DNA of 62,644 nucleotides from Yoonia sp. (GTDB lineage: Bacteria; Pseudomonadota; Alphaproteobacteria; Rhodobacterales; Rhodobacteraceae), in the NCBI RefSeq assembly GCF_018402175.1, contig NZ_JAGYJK010000012.1:1-62644 (forward strand), read 5' to 3'. The notes under the pieces are model-generated. The model saw only the letters and a list, made by a program, of their open reading frames with translations. It did no database searches and was not told the origin of the DNA. Of this stretch, positions 45,700 through 55,813 are shown piece by piece (position 1 is the first letter of the stretch; each line of letters begins with the position of its first letter). Both the position numbers and the translations under genes were made by a program.

Positions 45700-48070
45700 T
45701 GGCAAAAACCTTCAGCAGATCACCAGGCGGCGTGCGCGCCAGCCGCCATGCGGGCCAGCCTGCCGCCAGCACGGCAGCCAGTAGAGCAAACCCGCCCAGA
45801 CGCGCGTAATCCAACGGGAACAGATACATCGGCAATTGCCAGCCAAAGGCCGCGACATTCACGACCGCCAGCAGCACCCACGCCAGCGCAAGGCCCAAAG
45901 GCAGCGCCAGCGCCGCCGTCAGCACCGCCAGCATCACCGCGCGCAACAGTTCCAGCCGCCCCAGCGCGGCCCGCGTCATGCCCATGGCCCAAGCGGGGGC
46001 CAGTTGCGGCACCCGCATCGCGGCCAAGGTCAGCAGGCTCATCAGAATGGCGAAACCCGCGACCGCAAGCGTCAGGATATTCAGCGCGGTGGTGACGGTA
46101 AAGGTGCGCTCGAAAATCGCGAGCGACAGCGCCTTGATCCCCGCTTGGTCAATGGTCTGGCCCGCGCCGATCCCCGTGGCTTCGGTCAGACCGGTGACGA
46201 AATCAGCCGGATCACCCGCCACGCGCAGGCCGAACTGGCGCGGCTCAACGCCGGGAAATTGCAGCGCAAAGGCATCCAGCGCCAGCACGACCTGCCCGAT
46301 GGGGTTGCCATAATCGCCATAGATGCCCGCGACCGGCAGGGTCAGCGCGCCAATCTCGACCGGATCGCCCAAGGCAAGCCCCGCACGCCGCGCCAGTTGT
46401 TCGTTGATCACCACCGCCTGCCCCGCGAAGGTCGCATCCCATGCGTCGGGCGTGCTTTGCAGGAACCGCCAGTTGTCGCGGTAGGTGGCATGGTCGCGGG
46501 TGCCGAACACCTCGGCCGGTTGGCCTGCGATCTGCACATCGGCAGATTGGATCGGCAGGACGGCCGCCCCCGCACCTTCGGCAAAGGCCACCAGTGCGGC
46601 GGTCTGCTCGGCGCTATCGGTGCTGATGTACAGCTCGGACGCAAGACGTTGGTCCAGAAAGCCAGTGAAGGTCAGCCGGAAACTCGACACCATCGTGGAC
46701 ACACCGATATTGGCCGCAATCGCCAGCATCAAGGCCATCAGCGCCAGCGACAGACCCGGCAATTGCTGGCGGGTATCGGCCCAGAACCATTGCGCGGTCA
46801 CACTGCGCGCCTGCCCGCTGGCAAAGGCCAGCACGCCATTCAGCACCGGCGGCAAGGCAAGGGCGGCCCCGATCAGCAATGTCCCCAGCAAGGCAAAGCC
46901 CGTGACCAATCCATCCGCGTTGAAACCCAGCACAAAGGCCACGGCCAGCAGCACCAGCGCGGCCCCCATCTGCCACCGCGCCCGCCGCCCTGCCGCCATC
47001 GCCAGCGCGCGGGGTTGCGCCGCCGCCAGCAGCGGCATGCGCGCGATCCCCCACAGCGCCGATCCGCCAGCCAGCAATGTCCCCGCCAAGGCGATCGCCA
47101 GCCCCGACGCCCACCAACTGGGCCGCAGTTGCAGGGTGCCCGACACATCCGCCCCGTAAAGCCCGCGCAAGGTCGCCGCGACATCGGGCAACAAAAGCGC
47201 CGCGATCACATAACCCAACGCCACCCCGATCACGCCCGCGACCAGCGCAAAGACCAGCAATTCCGCCAGCATCAACCCGATCAGCCGGTTCAGCGGCAGG
47301 CCCAGCGCGCGCAGGGTCCGCACCATGCCGCGCCTTTGTTCAAACGCGAGGCCAATCGCGCCATGCACGATGAAAATGCCCACCGCAAAGGACAAGAGAC
47401 CAAAGGCCGTCAGGTTCAGGTGGAAACTGTCGGTCAGCCCCGCGATATCGGTGCCGCCTTGGGCGGGTTGCAGGGTCAGGTCGGGCGCGATCTGGGCCAA
47501 GGGCGGCAGGTTGCGGGGTTGGTCAGGCCGCACCAGCAGGCTGTCGATCCGGCCTGCGCGGTCCAGCAGCCGTTGCGCCGTGCCGATATCGGCAACGGCG
47601 GTGTCATCGGCCAGATCGGGGGTGATCAGCACCGTGACCCCGTCCAGCCGTGATGCAGTGGCGCCATTGGCAAAGACCTGATCGCCCCCCGTCAGAAAAC
47701 CCGCAAGGTCCAGATTGCCGCTCAGATTGACCGGTCCCATGCCCGCAGGTGCTGTCAGCGCGTCGATCCCGATCAGCCGCACACCGCCCAGATCGCCCGA
47801 CAGCATCGGGCTGACCAGCCAACCCGCGCGGCGCAGGGCCACGAACACATCCTGCCCGAAGGCCCCACCATCGCGCGCGACCAGCCGGTCATAGCGCCCT
47901 TCGTCCAGCGCGCTGGCGGCGGCGTCATAGCTGGCGCGCGCCTCGGCATTGATGGCCTGCACACCGGACCAAAGGCCCGTGGCCAGCGCCAGCCCAGCGA
48001 GTAGGGTGAACAATTGCACCGGATTGCGCACCCAATGCGACAAAAGTGCTGCAAACGCCGCCCGCGTCAT
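45689..48070 (-). CDS. ABC transporter permease, FtsX-like, double-domain
   Basis: A 793-aa inner-membrane protein: an N-terminal helix (QLFTLLAGLALATGLWSG), a large periplasmic domain (about 40-230), four-helix FtsX unit, a second periplasmic domain (about 480-640) and a final set of three helices. It belongs to the MacB/LolC-like superfamily of mechanotransmitting permeases that act on periplasmic or membrane substrates rather than small solutes. It overlaps the ATPase gene by 4 bp and the lipocalin by 11 bp, so all three act together. Confidence 0.9.
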   Translation of the reverse strand: MTRAAFAALLSHWVRNPVQLFTLLAGLALATGLWSGVQAINAEARASYDAAASALDEGRYDRLVARDGGAFGQDVFVALRRAGWLVSPMLSGDLGGVRLIGIDALTAPAGMGPVNLSGNLDLAGFLTGGDQVFANGATASRLDGVTVLITPDLADDTAVADIGTAQRLLDRAGRIDSLLVRPDQPRNLPPLAQIAPDLTLQPAQGGTDIAGLTDSFHLNLTAFGLLSFAVGIFIVHGAIGLAFEQRRGMVRTLRALGLPLNRLIGLMLAELLVFALVAGVIGVALGYVIAALLLPDVAATLRGLYGADVSGTLQLRPSWWASGLAIALAGTLLAGGSALWGIARMPLLAAAQPRALAMAAGRRARWQMGAALVLLAVAFVLGFNADGLVTGFALLGTLLIGAALALPPVLNGVLAFASGQARSVTAQWFWADTRQQLPGLSLALMALMLAIAANIGVSTMVSSFRLTFTGFLDQRLASELYISTDSAEQTAALVAFAEGAGAAVLPIQSADVQIAGQPAEVFGTRDHATYRDNWRFLQSTPDAWDATFAGQAVVINEQLARRAGLALGDPVEIGALTLPVAGIYGDYGNPIGQVVLALDAFALQFPGVEPRQFGLRVAGDPADFVTGLTEATGIGAGQTIDQAGIKALSLAIFERTFTVTTALNILTLAVAGFAILMSLLTLAAMRVPQLAPAWAMGMTRAALGRLELLRAVMLAVLTAALALPLGLALAWVLLAVVNVAAFGWQLPMYLFPLDYARLGGFALLAAVLAAGWPAWRLARTPPGDLLKVFANER

Positions 48071-48726
48071 GCCACCTGACCCGCGCGCAGATGCAGGCGG
48101 CGTTGCAGGCGGGCGGCCAGCACCTGCGAATGGGTGACCATCAACAGGCCCGCGCCGGTCTCGGCCACCAGTTCCAGCATCAGCTCCATAACCGTCGCGG
48201 CGGTGGTTTCGTCCAGATTGCCGGTCGGTTCATCCGCCAGCACCAGTTTCGGGCGCGGGGCCAGCGTGCGCGCGATCGCGACGCGCTGTTGCTGGCCGCC
48301 GGACAGCTGTTCGGGATATTTGCGCAGATGATCCGTCAGCCCCATCCGGTCGGCAAGCGTGGCGCACCATGCCGCGTCATGCCGCCCCGCCAGCCGCGCC
48401 TGAAACGCGATGTTGTCGGCAATCTTTAGGCTGGGGATCAGGTTGAACTGCTGGAATACAACGCCGACCGTGCCGCGCCGCAAGGCCGCGCGGCCCGCGT
48501 CATCAAGGCTGGCGATATCCTGTCCATCCAGCATGATCCGGCCTGCATCCGCACGGTCCAGCCCGCCGATCAGGTGCAACAGCGTGCTTTTGCCACTGCC
48601 CGATTCGCCGGTCAGCGCAAGGCTTTCGCCGGCCTCCAGCGTCAGGCTGACGCCGCGCAGCACGGGGAACGGGCCATCAGCGGTGGCATAGGTCTTGGTC
48701 AGGTTTTCGACGATCAACAGGGTCAT
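48067..48726 (-). CDS. ABC transporter ATP-binding protein, LolD/MacB type
   Basis: A 219-aa ATPase with Walker A TGESGSGKSTLLHLIGGLDR, Q-loop VFQQFNLIPSL, signature LSGGQQQRVAIARTLA, Walker B LVLADEPTGNLDE and H-loop MVTHSQ. Length and sequence type are LolD/MacB-like. It heads the minus-strand operon ATPase, permease, lipocalin, PNPOx protein, selD fusion, whose genes overlap or nearly touch. Confidence 0.94.
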   Translation of the reverse strand: MTLLIVENLTKTYATADGPFPVLRGVSLTLEAGESLALTGESGSGKSTLLHLIGGLDRADAGRIMLDGQDIASLDDAGRAALRRGTVGVVFQQFNLIPSLKIADNIAFQARLAGRHDAAWCATLADRMGLTDHLRKYPEQLSGGQQQRVAIARTLAPRPKLVLADEPTGNLDETTAATVMELMLELVAETGAGLLMVTHSQVLAARLQRRLHLRAGQVA

Positions 48727-48853
48727 GCTTTTGAATTAACACGCAACACAGCAAAGGAAACGCCCTGCGGCGGCAAATCTGCCGTGCCGCGACGTTCTGG
48801 CTTTTGCGCGCGCGCTGTTGCGCTAAGCTTGCACCACACAACGGGAGGCATCC

Positions 48854-50031
48854 ATGACCGACATCGTCATTCTGGGCGGCGCACGCACCGCCATCGGCAC
48901 GTTCGGCGGCGCGCTGGCGGGGACCACGCCGATTGATCTGGGCACTGTGGTGGCCAAGGCCGCATTGGAAAGGTCGGGGGTCGCAGCTGCGCAGATCAGC
49001 CATGTGGCCTTTGGCCATGTCATCAATACTGAACCCAAGGATATGTATCTGAGCCGTGTGGCCGCGATACAGGCGGGCATCCCCGACAGCGTGCCTGCGA
49101 TGAACGTCAACCGGCTCTGCGGGTCGGGGGTACAGGCGATCATTTCGGTGGTGCAATCGCTGATGCTGGGGGATGCTGGTTTCGGCCTTGCCGGCGGGGC
49201 CGAGAACATGAGCCGGTCGCCTTTCATCATCCCCGACCAGCGCTGGGGCGCCAAGATGGGCGATATCCGCACGCAGGACATGATGCTGGGGGCGCTGAAT
49301 TGCCCGTTCGGCACCGGCCATATGGGTGTCACTGCCGAAAATGTCGCCCGCGAACATGGGATCAGCCGCGCCGAACAGGATGCCTTTGCCTTGCAAAGCC
49401 AGGACCGCGCGGCAGCGGCCATCGCGGCGGGCTATTTCGACAGCCAGATCACGCCGGTGCAGGTCCGTGTGAAACGCGACATGGTCGATTTCATCCGCGA
49501 CGAACACCCCAAGGCGACCACGGCCGCAGGCACTCGCCGCCCTGCGCCCGGTGTTCGAAAAAGACGGGTCTGTGACGGCGGGCAATGCCTCCGGCCTGAA
49601 CGACGGGGCGGCGGCTATCGTGCTGGCGCGCGCGGATGCGGCGCAGGCGGCGGGCCTGACCCCGCAGTTTCGTATTCTGGGCTATGCCCATGCCGGTGTG
49701 CGCCCCGAGGTGATGGGTATCGGCCCCGTCCCTGCTGTGCGGGCACTGCTGGACAAGACAGGGCTGGCGGCAGGCTGATTTCGACGTGATCGAATCGAAC
49801 GAAGCCTTTGCCGCCCAAGCGCTGGCGGTCAGCAAGGAGCTGGGTTTCGACCCCGCCCGCGTCAACCCCAATGGCGGCGCGGTTGCGCTGGGCCATCCGG
49901 TGGGGGCGACGGGGGCGATCATCACCGTCAAGGCGATGTACGAGCTGGACCGCACCGGCGGCAAACGCGCGCTGATCACGATGTGCATCGGCGGCGGGCA
50001 AGGGATCGCGCTGGCGATTGAACGGGTTTAG
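48854..50031 (+). pseudogene. Acetyl-CoA acetyltransferase (thiolase), two frameshifts
   Basis: Thiolase fragments in three frames. Frame one carries MTDIVILGGARTAIGTFGG and the nucleophile Cys in NVNRLCGSGVQAI, to about 49530; frame two carries [20 protein letters not shown] to 49778; frame three carries [34 protein letters not shown] and the second Cys in [12 protein letters not shown]. Removing one base near 49531 (GCCGCAGGCA) and one T near 49778 gives exactly 391 aa, the normal length. All catalytic residues survive, so decay is recent or the indels are errors. It probably served acetoacetyl-CoA formation or cleavage. RBS GGGAGG precedes the ATG. Confidence 0.88.
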
Positions 50032-50798
50032 GCTGGATAATCCCGCACAAAGACCCATGTATCGCCATCCGACAGATTGGCGTCATAGGCATAGCCGCCG
50101 CTGGTGAAATCCTTGATTGCCTCCGCAGCCGTCAGGCGGTTTTCGACGATGAACCGTGCCATCGCACCCCTTGCGCGTTTGGCGAAAAAGCTGACGATGC
50201 GGGGCTTGTCGTCTTTGACTTCCATGAAACTGGGGGTGATGACGCGTAGTTTGAGCGCCTTGCGGTCCACCGCGCCGAAATATTCCTGACTGGCGCAATT
50301 CACCAGCAGATCAGTGCCGACATCCGCCGCCCGCGCGTTCAGCGCCTTGGCGATGGTGTCGCCCCAATACTCATAAAGCGACGCACCGCGCCGCGTTTTC
50401 AGCTTGCTGCCCATTTCCAACCGGTAAGGTTGAATAGCGTCCAGCGGGCGCAGCAGGCCGTAAAGCCCCGACAGGATGCCCAGATGGTCCTGCGCCCAAT
50501 GCAGATCATCGGCGGACAGGGTTTTCGCCTCCAGCCCCTGATAGGTGTCGCCGTTAAAGGCAAGGGCTGCGGGTTTCACCGCCTCAGGCGCGGGGTCAGC
50601 GGCGAAGGCTGCGAAACGGTCGCGGTTCAGGCGGGCCAGATCGTCAGAGATTGCCATCAGGCTTTTCAGATCACCCAAGCTGAGACCGCGCGCGGTTTTC
50701 GCAAGGCGCAGGGCATCGTCCTGAAACGCAGGCGCGGTGGCAGGGATCTGCACCGGCGTCATATCCAGCGATTTGGCGGGGGAAATCACAACAAGCAT
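50028..50798 (-). CDS. yaaA: YaaA-family peroxide stress protein
   Basis: A 256-aa protein of the YaaA/DUF328 family, which in E. coli lowers intracellular iron damage under peroxide stress and binds DNA. It begins [15 protein letters not shown] and has [50 protein letters not shown] and [18 protein letters not shown], all family hallmarks. An in-frame GTG precedes the ATG used. Its 3' end overlaps the thiolase end by 4 bp, convergent. Confidence 0.95.
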   Translation of the reverse strand: MLVVISPAKSLDMTPVQIPATAPAFQDDALRLAKTARGLSLGDLKSLMAISDDLARLNRDRFAAFAADPAPEAVKPAALAFNGDTYQGLEAKTLSADDLHWAQDHLGILSGLYGLLRPLDAIQPYRLEMGSKLKTRRGASLYEYWGDTIAKALNARAADVGTDLLVNCASQEYFGAVDRKALKLRVITPSFMEVKDDKPRIVSFFAKRARGAMARFIVENRLTAAEAIKDFTSGGYAYDANLSDGDTWVFVRDYPA

Positions 50799-50874
50799 CA
50801 CAGCGTCCTTTCGACTTTGCGCAAGGATGTAACATGCCTGCGCGCGATGACCAGCACCGGCACGCCAGAGCAGT

Positions 50875-51201
50875 TCAGTTCAGTTGCAGTTGATGCGGGT
50901 AATGCCCGTTCTCGAACGGGCCGAACATATCGTCCAGATCGGGGTGATCGACGGGTTCACCCGAATGGTCCGCGACAAGGTTCTGCTCGGACACATAGGC
51001 CACGTAAAAGCTTTGCTCGTTCTCGGCCAACAGGTGGTAATAGGGCTGATCCTTGAGAGGTCTGCTGTCTTCGGGGATGGCATTGTACCATTCGTCGGTA
51101 TTGGCGAACATGGCATCCACGTCAAAGATCACCCCGCGAAACGGATGTTTGCGATGGCGGACGATCTGTCCCAGGTGATACTTTGCTTGCTTTTTCAGCA
51201 T
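50875..51201 (-). CDS. hspQ: Heat shock protein HspQ
   Basis: A 108-aa protein of the HspQ (YccV) family, a small specificity factor that in enterobacteria enhances Lon proteolysis. It has AKYHLGQIVRHRKHPFRGVIFDVD and YYHLLAENEQSFYVAYVSEQ-type segments, both family signatures. The start at 51201 (MLKKQAK) matches the family; the frame is open upstream but without relevant similarity. It is divergent from the transglycosylase gene and 76 bp upstream of yaaA on the same strand, so both may respond to stress together. Confidence 0.94.
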   Translation of the reverse strand: MLKKQAKYHLGQIVRHRKHPFRGVIFDVDAMFANTDEWYNAIPEDSRPLKDQPYYHLLAENEQSFYVAYVSEQNLVADHSGEPVDHPDLDDMFGPFENGHYPHQLQLN

Positions 51202-51399
51202 GATTTCGGCCCTTTCGTGTCTGTATATGGGATTTCCCACGCCAGAGTCCACGGCTGACGACAGGTCATGGTCACGGCGGTTGGTGATGGCTTTATGCGC
51301 ATTTGCAGTGAAAAAGTGATGCCCTTGGCCCGCCTTAGGCATTTGCAGATCGGTCCAAACACGCTAGAGTGTCAAAAAACAAAATATGGCGACGGGCGA

Positions 51400-51987
51400 A
51401 TGAGCAGATATCTCCGCGCACTGGCACTCTTGGTGTTTCTTGGCAGCTGCGGCGGCTCGGGAAATTTCTCGGCGCCGCGCAATCTTGACGACGCATGCAG
51501 CATCGCGCGCGAAAGGCCGCATTATTTCCGCGCTTTCCAGGCGGCTGAACGGAAATATGGCGTTCCGGTGCCGACGATGATGGCAATGATGTATCAGGAA
51601 AGCAAATTCATCGGCGATATCCGCCCGCCGCACACCTATGCGTTGGGGGTGATCCCGATTGGGCGGCAGTCCTCGGCGCTGGGGTATAGTCAGGCGCTGG
51701 ACGGCACATGGCGCGAATACCAGCGCGATGGCGGCGGGTCGCGCGCGCGGCGCGACGATATCCGCGATGCGACAGATTTCATGGGTTGGTACATGACCAA
51801 GACAGTGGAGCAAACCGGGGTGCCGATATATGATACGCGCAACCAGTATCTGGCCTATCACGACGGGCGGCAGGGCTATCTGCGCGGCACCTGGCGGTCC
51901 AAGGGCTGGCTGATCCGCATCGCGGGCGAGGTAGATTCCCGCGCCGTGATGTATGACGCGCAATTGCGCGGTTGTCGTCGGCGCTGA
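51400..51987 (+). CDS. Lytic transglycosylase SLT-domain lipoprotein
   Basis: A 195-aa outer-membrane lipoprotein: signal MSRYLRALALLVFLGS with lipobox LGSC. The mature domain is lysozyme-like: catalytic Glu in MMAMMYQESKFIGD, then ALGYSQALDGTWREYQ and a C-terminal LAYHDGRQGYLRGTW, as in soluble lytic transglycosylases. It should cleave peptidoglycan with 1,6-anhydro products. The start at 51400 is set by the signal peptide. It converges on lolA with an 18-bp gap. Confidence 0.9.
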   Translation: MSRYLRALALLVFLGSCGGSGNFSAPRNLDDACSIARERPHYFRAFQAAERKYGVPVPTMMAMMYQESKFIGDIRPPHTYALGVIPIGRQSSALGYSQALDGTWREYQRDGGGSRARRDDIRDATDFMGWYMTKTVEQTGVPIYDTRNQYLAYHDGRQGYLRGTWRSKGWLIRIAGEVDSRAVMYDAQLRGCRRR

Positions 51988-52005
51988 CCTCGCGCCGCGC
52001 GCACT

Positions 52006-52614
52006 TTATTCGAACCCGCGCTTGCGCATTTCAGCGGCGATGTTGAACATGATATCCCCGATCGGCGCCCCGGTCGTGAGGTCGTTCAGCACCATCGTGG
52101 TCTGATTGCCCAGATCATCGGTGATGATCCATTGGCGCAATTCCACCGGATTGGCGGTAAAGACCAGCTGGATATTGCCATATTGCGGATTGTCGGGGTC
52201 CTGTACGGTGACCGTTGTTATCGTGCCGTCAGACACGCTGCCGGTGACCATCCGCGCCGCTGTCAGATCGACATTGCGCTGCAAGATGACATTCAGCGGT
52301 GTCTGGCTCAGCGGATACCTGTCGGGTCCAGTGTTCGAGCGTGGATCAAAGATCGCCAATTGCCCGCCACCTGCCATGACCAGCGATTCCTGCGGCGGAT
52401 TATATTCGAACCGGATACGACCCGGCCGCTTGATATAGATCTGACCGGTGGACAGGGTCCCGTCATCGTTGATCTGAGTGAACCCGCCCTGCGCGGTCTG
52501 CAACTGGTTCAGGTAATCGGAAATCTGCGGCAGGCTCAGCTGCTGCGCCGATACTCCGGCCCCATGGACCGACAGGACCAAGGCCACAAGAAAGGGGATG
52601 ATGCGCGATTTCAT
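52006..52614 (-). CDS. lolA: LolA-family outer-membrane lipoprotein carrier protein
   Basis: A 202-aa periplasmic chaperone with signal peptide (MKSRIIPFLVALVLSVHGAG...SAQQ). The mature part starts with a short helix then GGFTQINDDGTLSTGQIYI and RPGRIRFEYNPP, the LolA beta-sheet motifs, with RYPLSQTPLNVIL later. It shuttles lipoproteins from LolCDE to the outer membrane. It lies alone on the minus strand; the nagA gene is 72 bp upstream. Function is well supported by sequence type. Confidence 0.92.
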   Translation of the reverse strand: MKSRIIPFLVALVLSVHGAGVSAQQLSLPQISDYLNQLQTAQGGFTQINDDGTLSTGQIYIKRPGRIRFEYNPPQESLVMAGGGQLAIFDPRSNTGPDRYPLSQTPLNVILQRNVDLTAARMVTGSVSDGTITTVTVQDPDNPQYGNIQLVFTANPVELRQWIITDDLGNQTTMVLNDLTTGAPIGDIMFNIAAEMRKRGFE

Positions 52615-52686
52615 ATGCGGTACCTCTGTTGGATGAAGGGCTTTTGCACCCTCTGGATAGCCACCACAACAGCAGACAGACCCGCG

Positions 52687-53823
52687 CTAGGCGATATCAT
52701 GCCCGATGCTTTCCGATAGCGGTTGCAGCGCAAGCCCGCCATCAAGCACAAACAGATCCGCGATGAACCGGCCCGTGACGCGCCCCAGATGCGGTTTATC
52801 CAGCAGCGCCGCAGGGGCGCTGATCGCCATATGCAGCGCCTGTTCCAGCCCCAGCCCGACCTGCCCGACCAGCCGCTGTAGCCCCCACAACATGGTGGTA
52901 TGGGCACCTGCCAGATTGCCTTCGGCATTGACCAGACGCCCATGGCGCAGCTGTATCCGCTGGCCGTAAAGGTCGAAATAATCCGGCCCCCCCACGGTCG
53001 GCATCGCATCAGAGACCAGCACCATCCGCCCCGCGACAGGCCGCGCGCGACAGGCCAGCGCCACCATATCGTCGCGGACATGCACGCCGTCGCAGATCAC
53101 GCCGACATAGGCGTCGCTGTTGATCGCGGCCCCCGCCAGACCGGGCGCGCGCCCCTGCATTTGCGACATCGCGTTGTAAAGATGCGTGACCGACCGCGCC
53201 CCCGCCGCAAAGGCGGCATTGGCCTGTTCGGCTGTTGCATCCGAATGGCCCAGCGACACGATCACCCCCAGCCTGACCAACGCGGCGATCTGGTCAACCG
53301 ACACCATTTCGGGGGCGATGGTGATCATCACGGTCACACCGGCCGCGCGCAATTTGAACAGGATCTGCCATGTGGTGTCATCCAGCGGGCGGATATAACC
53401 GGCGGCATGGGTGCCACGACGGGCGACAGCGATATGGGGGCCTTCGATATGCAGCGCGCCCTGCCCGCCCAGCGCCTGTAGCGCGATCACGGCCTGTGCC
53501 GCCTTGGCCAGAACCTCGGGCGCGTCAGTGATCAGCGTGGGCATCACGGCAACGGTCCCGAACGCCCGGTGGGCGGTGGCAATGCACATCAGCCCGGCGC
53601 ATGTGGGTGCATGGTTCAGCAAAACGCCACCGCCGCCATTGACCTGCAGATCAACAAAGCCGGGGGTCAGGACCCCCGGTACGGCCTGCCGCGGCGCATC
53701 GGGCGGCACTGCGGCGACAGCCCGCAGATCGGTGGTGCGCCCATCCACAACCTGCACTGCCAGGCCCGATTGCAGCGTGCCATTGTCGAACACTTGTGTC
53801 GGGATGATCCAACCCTCAGCCAT
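52687..53823 (-). CDS. nagA: N-acetylglucosamine-6-phosphate deacetylase
   Basis: Removes acetate from GlcNAc-6-P. The 378-aa amidohydrolase has PGFVDLQVNGGGGV, the metal Glu in LHIEGPHIAVARRGTHA, His residues in VIVSLGHSDATAEQA and SVTHLYNAMSQMQGR, and the catalytic Asp in MVLVSDAMPTVGG. The start at 53823 (MAEGWIIPTQVFD) overlaps the kinase stop by 8 bp, which fits a nagK-nagA operon; the frame is open for 31 more codons inside nagK. Role is amino-sugar or murein recycling. Confidence 0.94.
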   Translation of the reverse strand: MAEGWIIPTQVFDNGTLQSGLAVQVVDGRTTDLRAVAAVPPDAPRQAVPGVLTPGFVDLQVNGGGGVLLNHAPTCAGLMCIATAHRAFGTVAVMPTLITDAPEVLAKAAQAVIALQALGGQGALHIEGPHIAVARRGTHAAGYIRPLDDTTWQILFKLRAAGVTVMITIAPEMVSVDQIAALVRLGVIVSLGHSDATAEQANAAFAAGARSVTHLYNAMSQMQGRAPGLAGAAINSDAYVGVICDGVHVRDDMVALACRARPVAGRMVLVSDAMPTVGGPDYFDLYGQRIQLRHGRLVNAEGNLAGAHTTMLWGLQRLVGQVGLGLEQALHMAISAPAALLDKPHLGRVTGRFIADLFVLDGGLALQPLSESIGHDIA

Positions 53824-54724
53824 CCGCCACCTGCCAAGCAGCATAGGCCGCGCCGCGTGCGCCGCTGGCCGCCCCGCCTGCCGCGCGCAGGATGACAGGG
53901 CTGTCAAAGCCTGCAAACCCCGCCTGCCCCACCGCGCGGGTCAGATCATCGACCACGAAAGCAATATCCGACAGCCCCCCGCCCAGCACGATACAGTCAG
54001 GATCAAGCGTGCGCATCAGCGTCTGCACCAGATCAGCCGTCAGCGCGCACCAGACCTGCCATACCTGCGCCATCTGCGGATCATCGCCGCGCGCCGCGAT
54101 GATCTGCGGCGCGCTCAGCGTTTCGCCCGTGATCGCATGGGCCATGCGGGCAAGGCCCGCGCCGCTGATCAGCGTCTCGATACAGCCCCGCCGCCCGCAG
54201 GCGCAATCAACAACAGGCAAGCCATGCGCCTGCACCAGATGCGCGGGGGCGGGCAGATGGCCAACCTCGCCGCCAGTGCCGGACACCCCCGTCTGCAAGC
54301 GCCCGCAGCGGACATGGCCGCCGCCGACACCGGTCCCAAGCACCAGCGCGAAAACCGATGCAAAAGGCTGGCCCGCGCCAAAGACCGCCTCGGACAAGGC
54401 CAGCGCATGGCTGTCGTTGAGATAACGGACAGGCCGGCCCAGCGCAGCGACCAGATCCGCGGGCAGCGGCTTGTCATGCGCGGCAAGATTTGCCGCCAGC
54501 ACGCGCCCGTCGCGCGGATTGACCATGCCAGCAGCACCAATGCCGACGCTGACAGGACCGCCAGCCAGACCATCGGCCCAGCCGACCAGATCGACCAGCG
54601 CATGCACCAAGGCCGGATAGCTGGCGGGCGTCGCCACACGCCTGCGGTCATGCAGGTGCCAATCATCGGCAAAGACCTGCGCCTCGATCTTGGTGCCACC
54701 CAGATCGACGCCCAGTGCCATCAT
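53816..54724 (-). CDS. nagK: N-acetylglucosamine kinase, ROK family
   Basis: Phosphorylates GlcNAc (or related amino sugars) to feed NagA. The 302-aa protein starts MMALGVDLGGTKIEAQVFA with the ROK phosphate motif, has GTGVGGGHVRCGR and the ROK zinc motif CACGRRGCIETLISGAGL, and a GGGLSDIAF ending. Two consecutive ATGs give a one-residue uncertainty. It is coupled to nagA by an 8-bp overlap. Exact sugar specificity is inferred from nagA. Confidence 0.9.
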   Translation of the reverse strand: MMALGVDLGGTKIEAQVFADDWHLHDRRRVATPASYPALVHALVDLVGWADGLAGGPVSVGIGAAGMVNPRDGRVLAANLAAHDKPLPADLVAALGRPVRYLNDSHALALSEAVFGAGQPFASVFALVLGTGVGGGHVRCGRLQTGVSGTGGEVGHLPAPAHLVQAHGLPVVDCACGRRGCIETLISGAGLARMAHAITGETLSAPQIIAARGDDPQMAQVWQVWCALTADLVQTLMRTLDPDCIVLGGGLSDIAFVVDDLTRAVGQAGFAGFDSPVILRAAGGAASGARGAAYAAWQVADG

Positions 54725-54876
54725 CGGACCAAACCTATGCAAAGCAAACCAGCATTCATGAGCAAGAGTGATGCCGCAAAGCCGCCCGCGCGGCAAGCGC
54801 GGCCTGCACGGCAGACAAATCTGGCACGCTTTGGACGATCCACGCTGAAAAGCCGTCGTGTTGGCAGCGGCGCAGG

Positions 54877-55728
54877 CTAGTCCAAGTGCCGCGCATCCAG
54901 CGTCAATGCGGCGAAATCAAACAGCTTTGGGTCGAGCAGATGCGAGGGGCGCGCATTCATCAGCGACCGGAACATCACCTGCCTGCGGCCGGGGCTGTTG
55001 CGTTCCCAGCCATCAAGGATCTGCTTGACCTGCTGGCGCTGCAGCCCGTCCTGCGACCCGCACAGATCGCAGGGAATGATCGGATACTGCATGGCCTGCG
55101 CGAATTTCTCGCAATCGACCTCGGCCACATGGGCAAGAGGGCGGTACAGGAACAGATCGCCTTCTTCGTTCACCAGTTTCGGCGGCATCGTCGCCAGACG
55201 GCCACCGTGGAACAGGTTCATGAAAAAGGTTTCCAGAATGTCGTCGCGGTGGTGGCCCAGCACGACGGCGGAACAGCCTTCCTCGCGGGCCACACGGTAC
55301 AGGTTGCCGCGCCGCAGCCGCGAACACAAAGCGCAGAAGGTCCGCCCCGCTGGCACCTTGTCCATCACGATGGAATAGGTGTCTTGATATTCGATCCGGT
55401 GCGGCACGCCCATCCGCGCCAGAAATTCCGGCAGGACGGTTGCGGGAAATCCGGGCTGGCCCTGATCGAGATTGCAGGCCAACAGATCAACCGGCAAAAG
55501 GCCACGCCATTTCAGCTCGTAAAGCACCGCAAGCAGGGTATAGCTATCCTTGCCGCCCGACAGGCACACCAGCCATTTCGGCGTGGTCCCGTCGCTGCGG
55601 CGTTCGATCATCCCGTATTGCTCGATCGCTTCGCGCGTATGGCGCACGATCCGTTTGCGGAGCTTCTTGAACTCCGTCGTGGTCGGCGCGCCCTCGAACA
55701 GCGGGTGTATTTCGGTTTCATCCAGCAT
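54877..55728 (-). CDS. ttcA: tRNA 2-thiocytidine biosynthesis protein
   Basis: ATP-dependent, iron-sulfur tRNA thiolase that makes 2-thiocytidine at position 32. The 283-aa protein has PP-loop [16 protein letters not shown] and a CxxC in [17 protein letters not shown] with a third Cys near [12 protein letters not shown], as TtcA needs to bind [4Fe-4S]. The start at 55728 ([11 protein letters not shown]) is preferred; the open frame continues upstream toward the divergent lipoprotein gene without meaning. It ends 150 bp from nagK. Confidence 0.95.
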   Translation of the reverse strand: MLDETEIHPLFEGAPTTTEFKKLRKRIVRHTREAIEQYGMIERRSDGTTPKWLVCLSGGKDSYTLLAVLYELKWRGLLPVDLLACNLDQGQPGFPATVLPEFLARMGVPHRIEYQDTYSIVMDKVPAGRTFCALCSRLRRGNLYRVAREEGCSAVVLGHHRDDILETFFMNLFHGGRLATMPPKLVNEEGDLFLYRPLAHVAEVDCEKFAQAMQYPIIPCDLCGSQDGLQRQQVKQILDGWERNSPGRRQVMFRSLMNARPSHLLDPKLFDFAALTLDARHLD

Positions 55729-55813
55729 AGCCGCGCTATGCCAGATTGCAGCATCGCTGCCTAGAGGCATCCGAACAGGTCCACCGGACGTATCAGTTAC
55801 AAAGATGGAGTGA

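Noticed and set aside
45836..47653. 605-codon open frame antisense to the FtsX permease
   Set aside because: Extremely Gln/Arg/His-rich, no homology pattern; mirror of Ala/Leu-rich permease codons.
49777..49779. TGA in the thiolase as selenocysteine or readthrough
   Set aside because: The following family sequence is in a different frame; the nearby extra T explains the stop.
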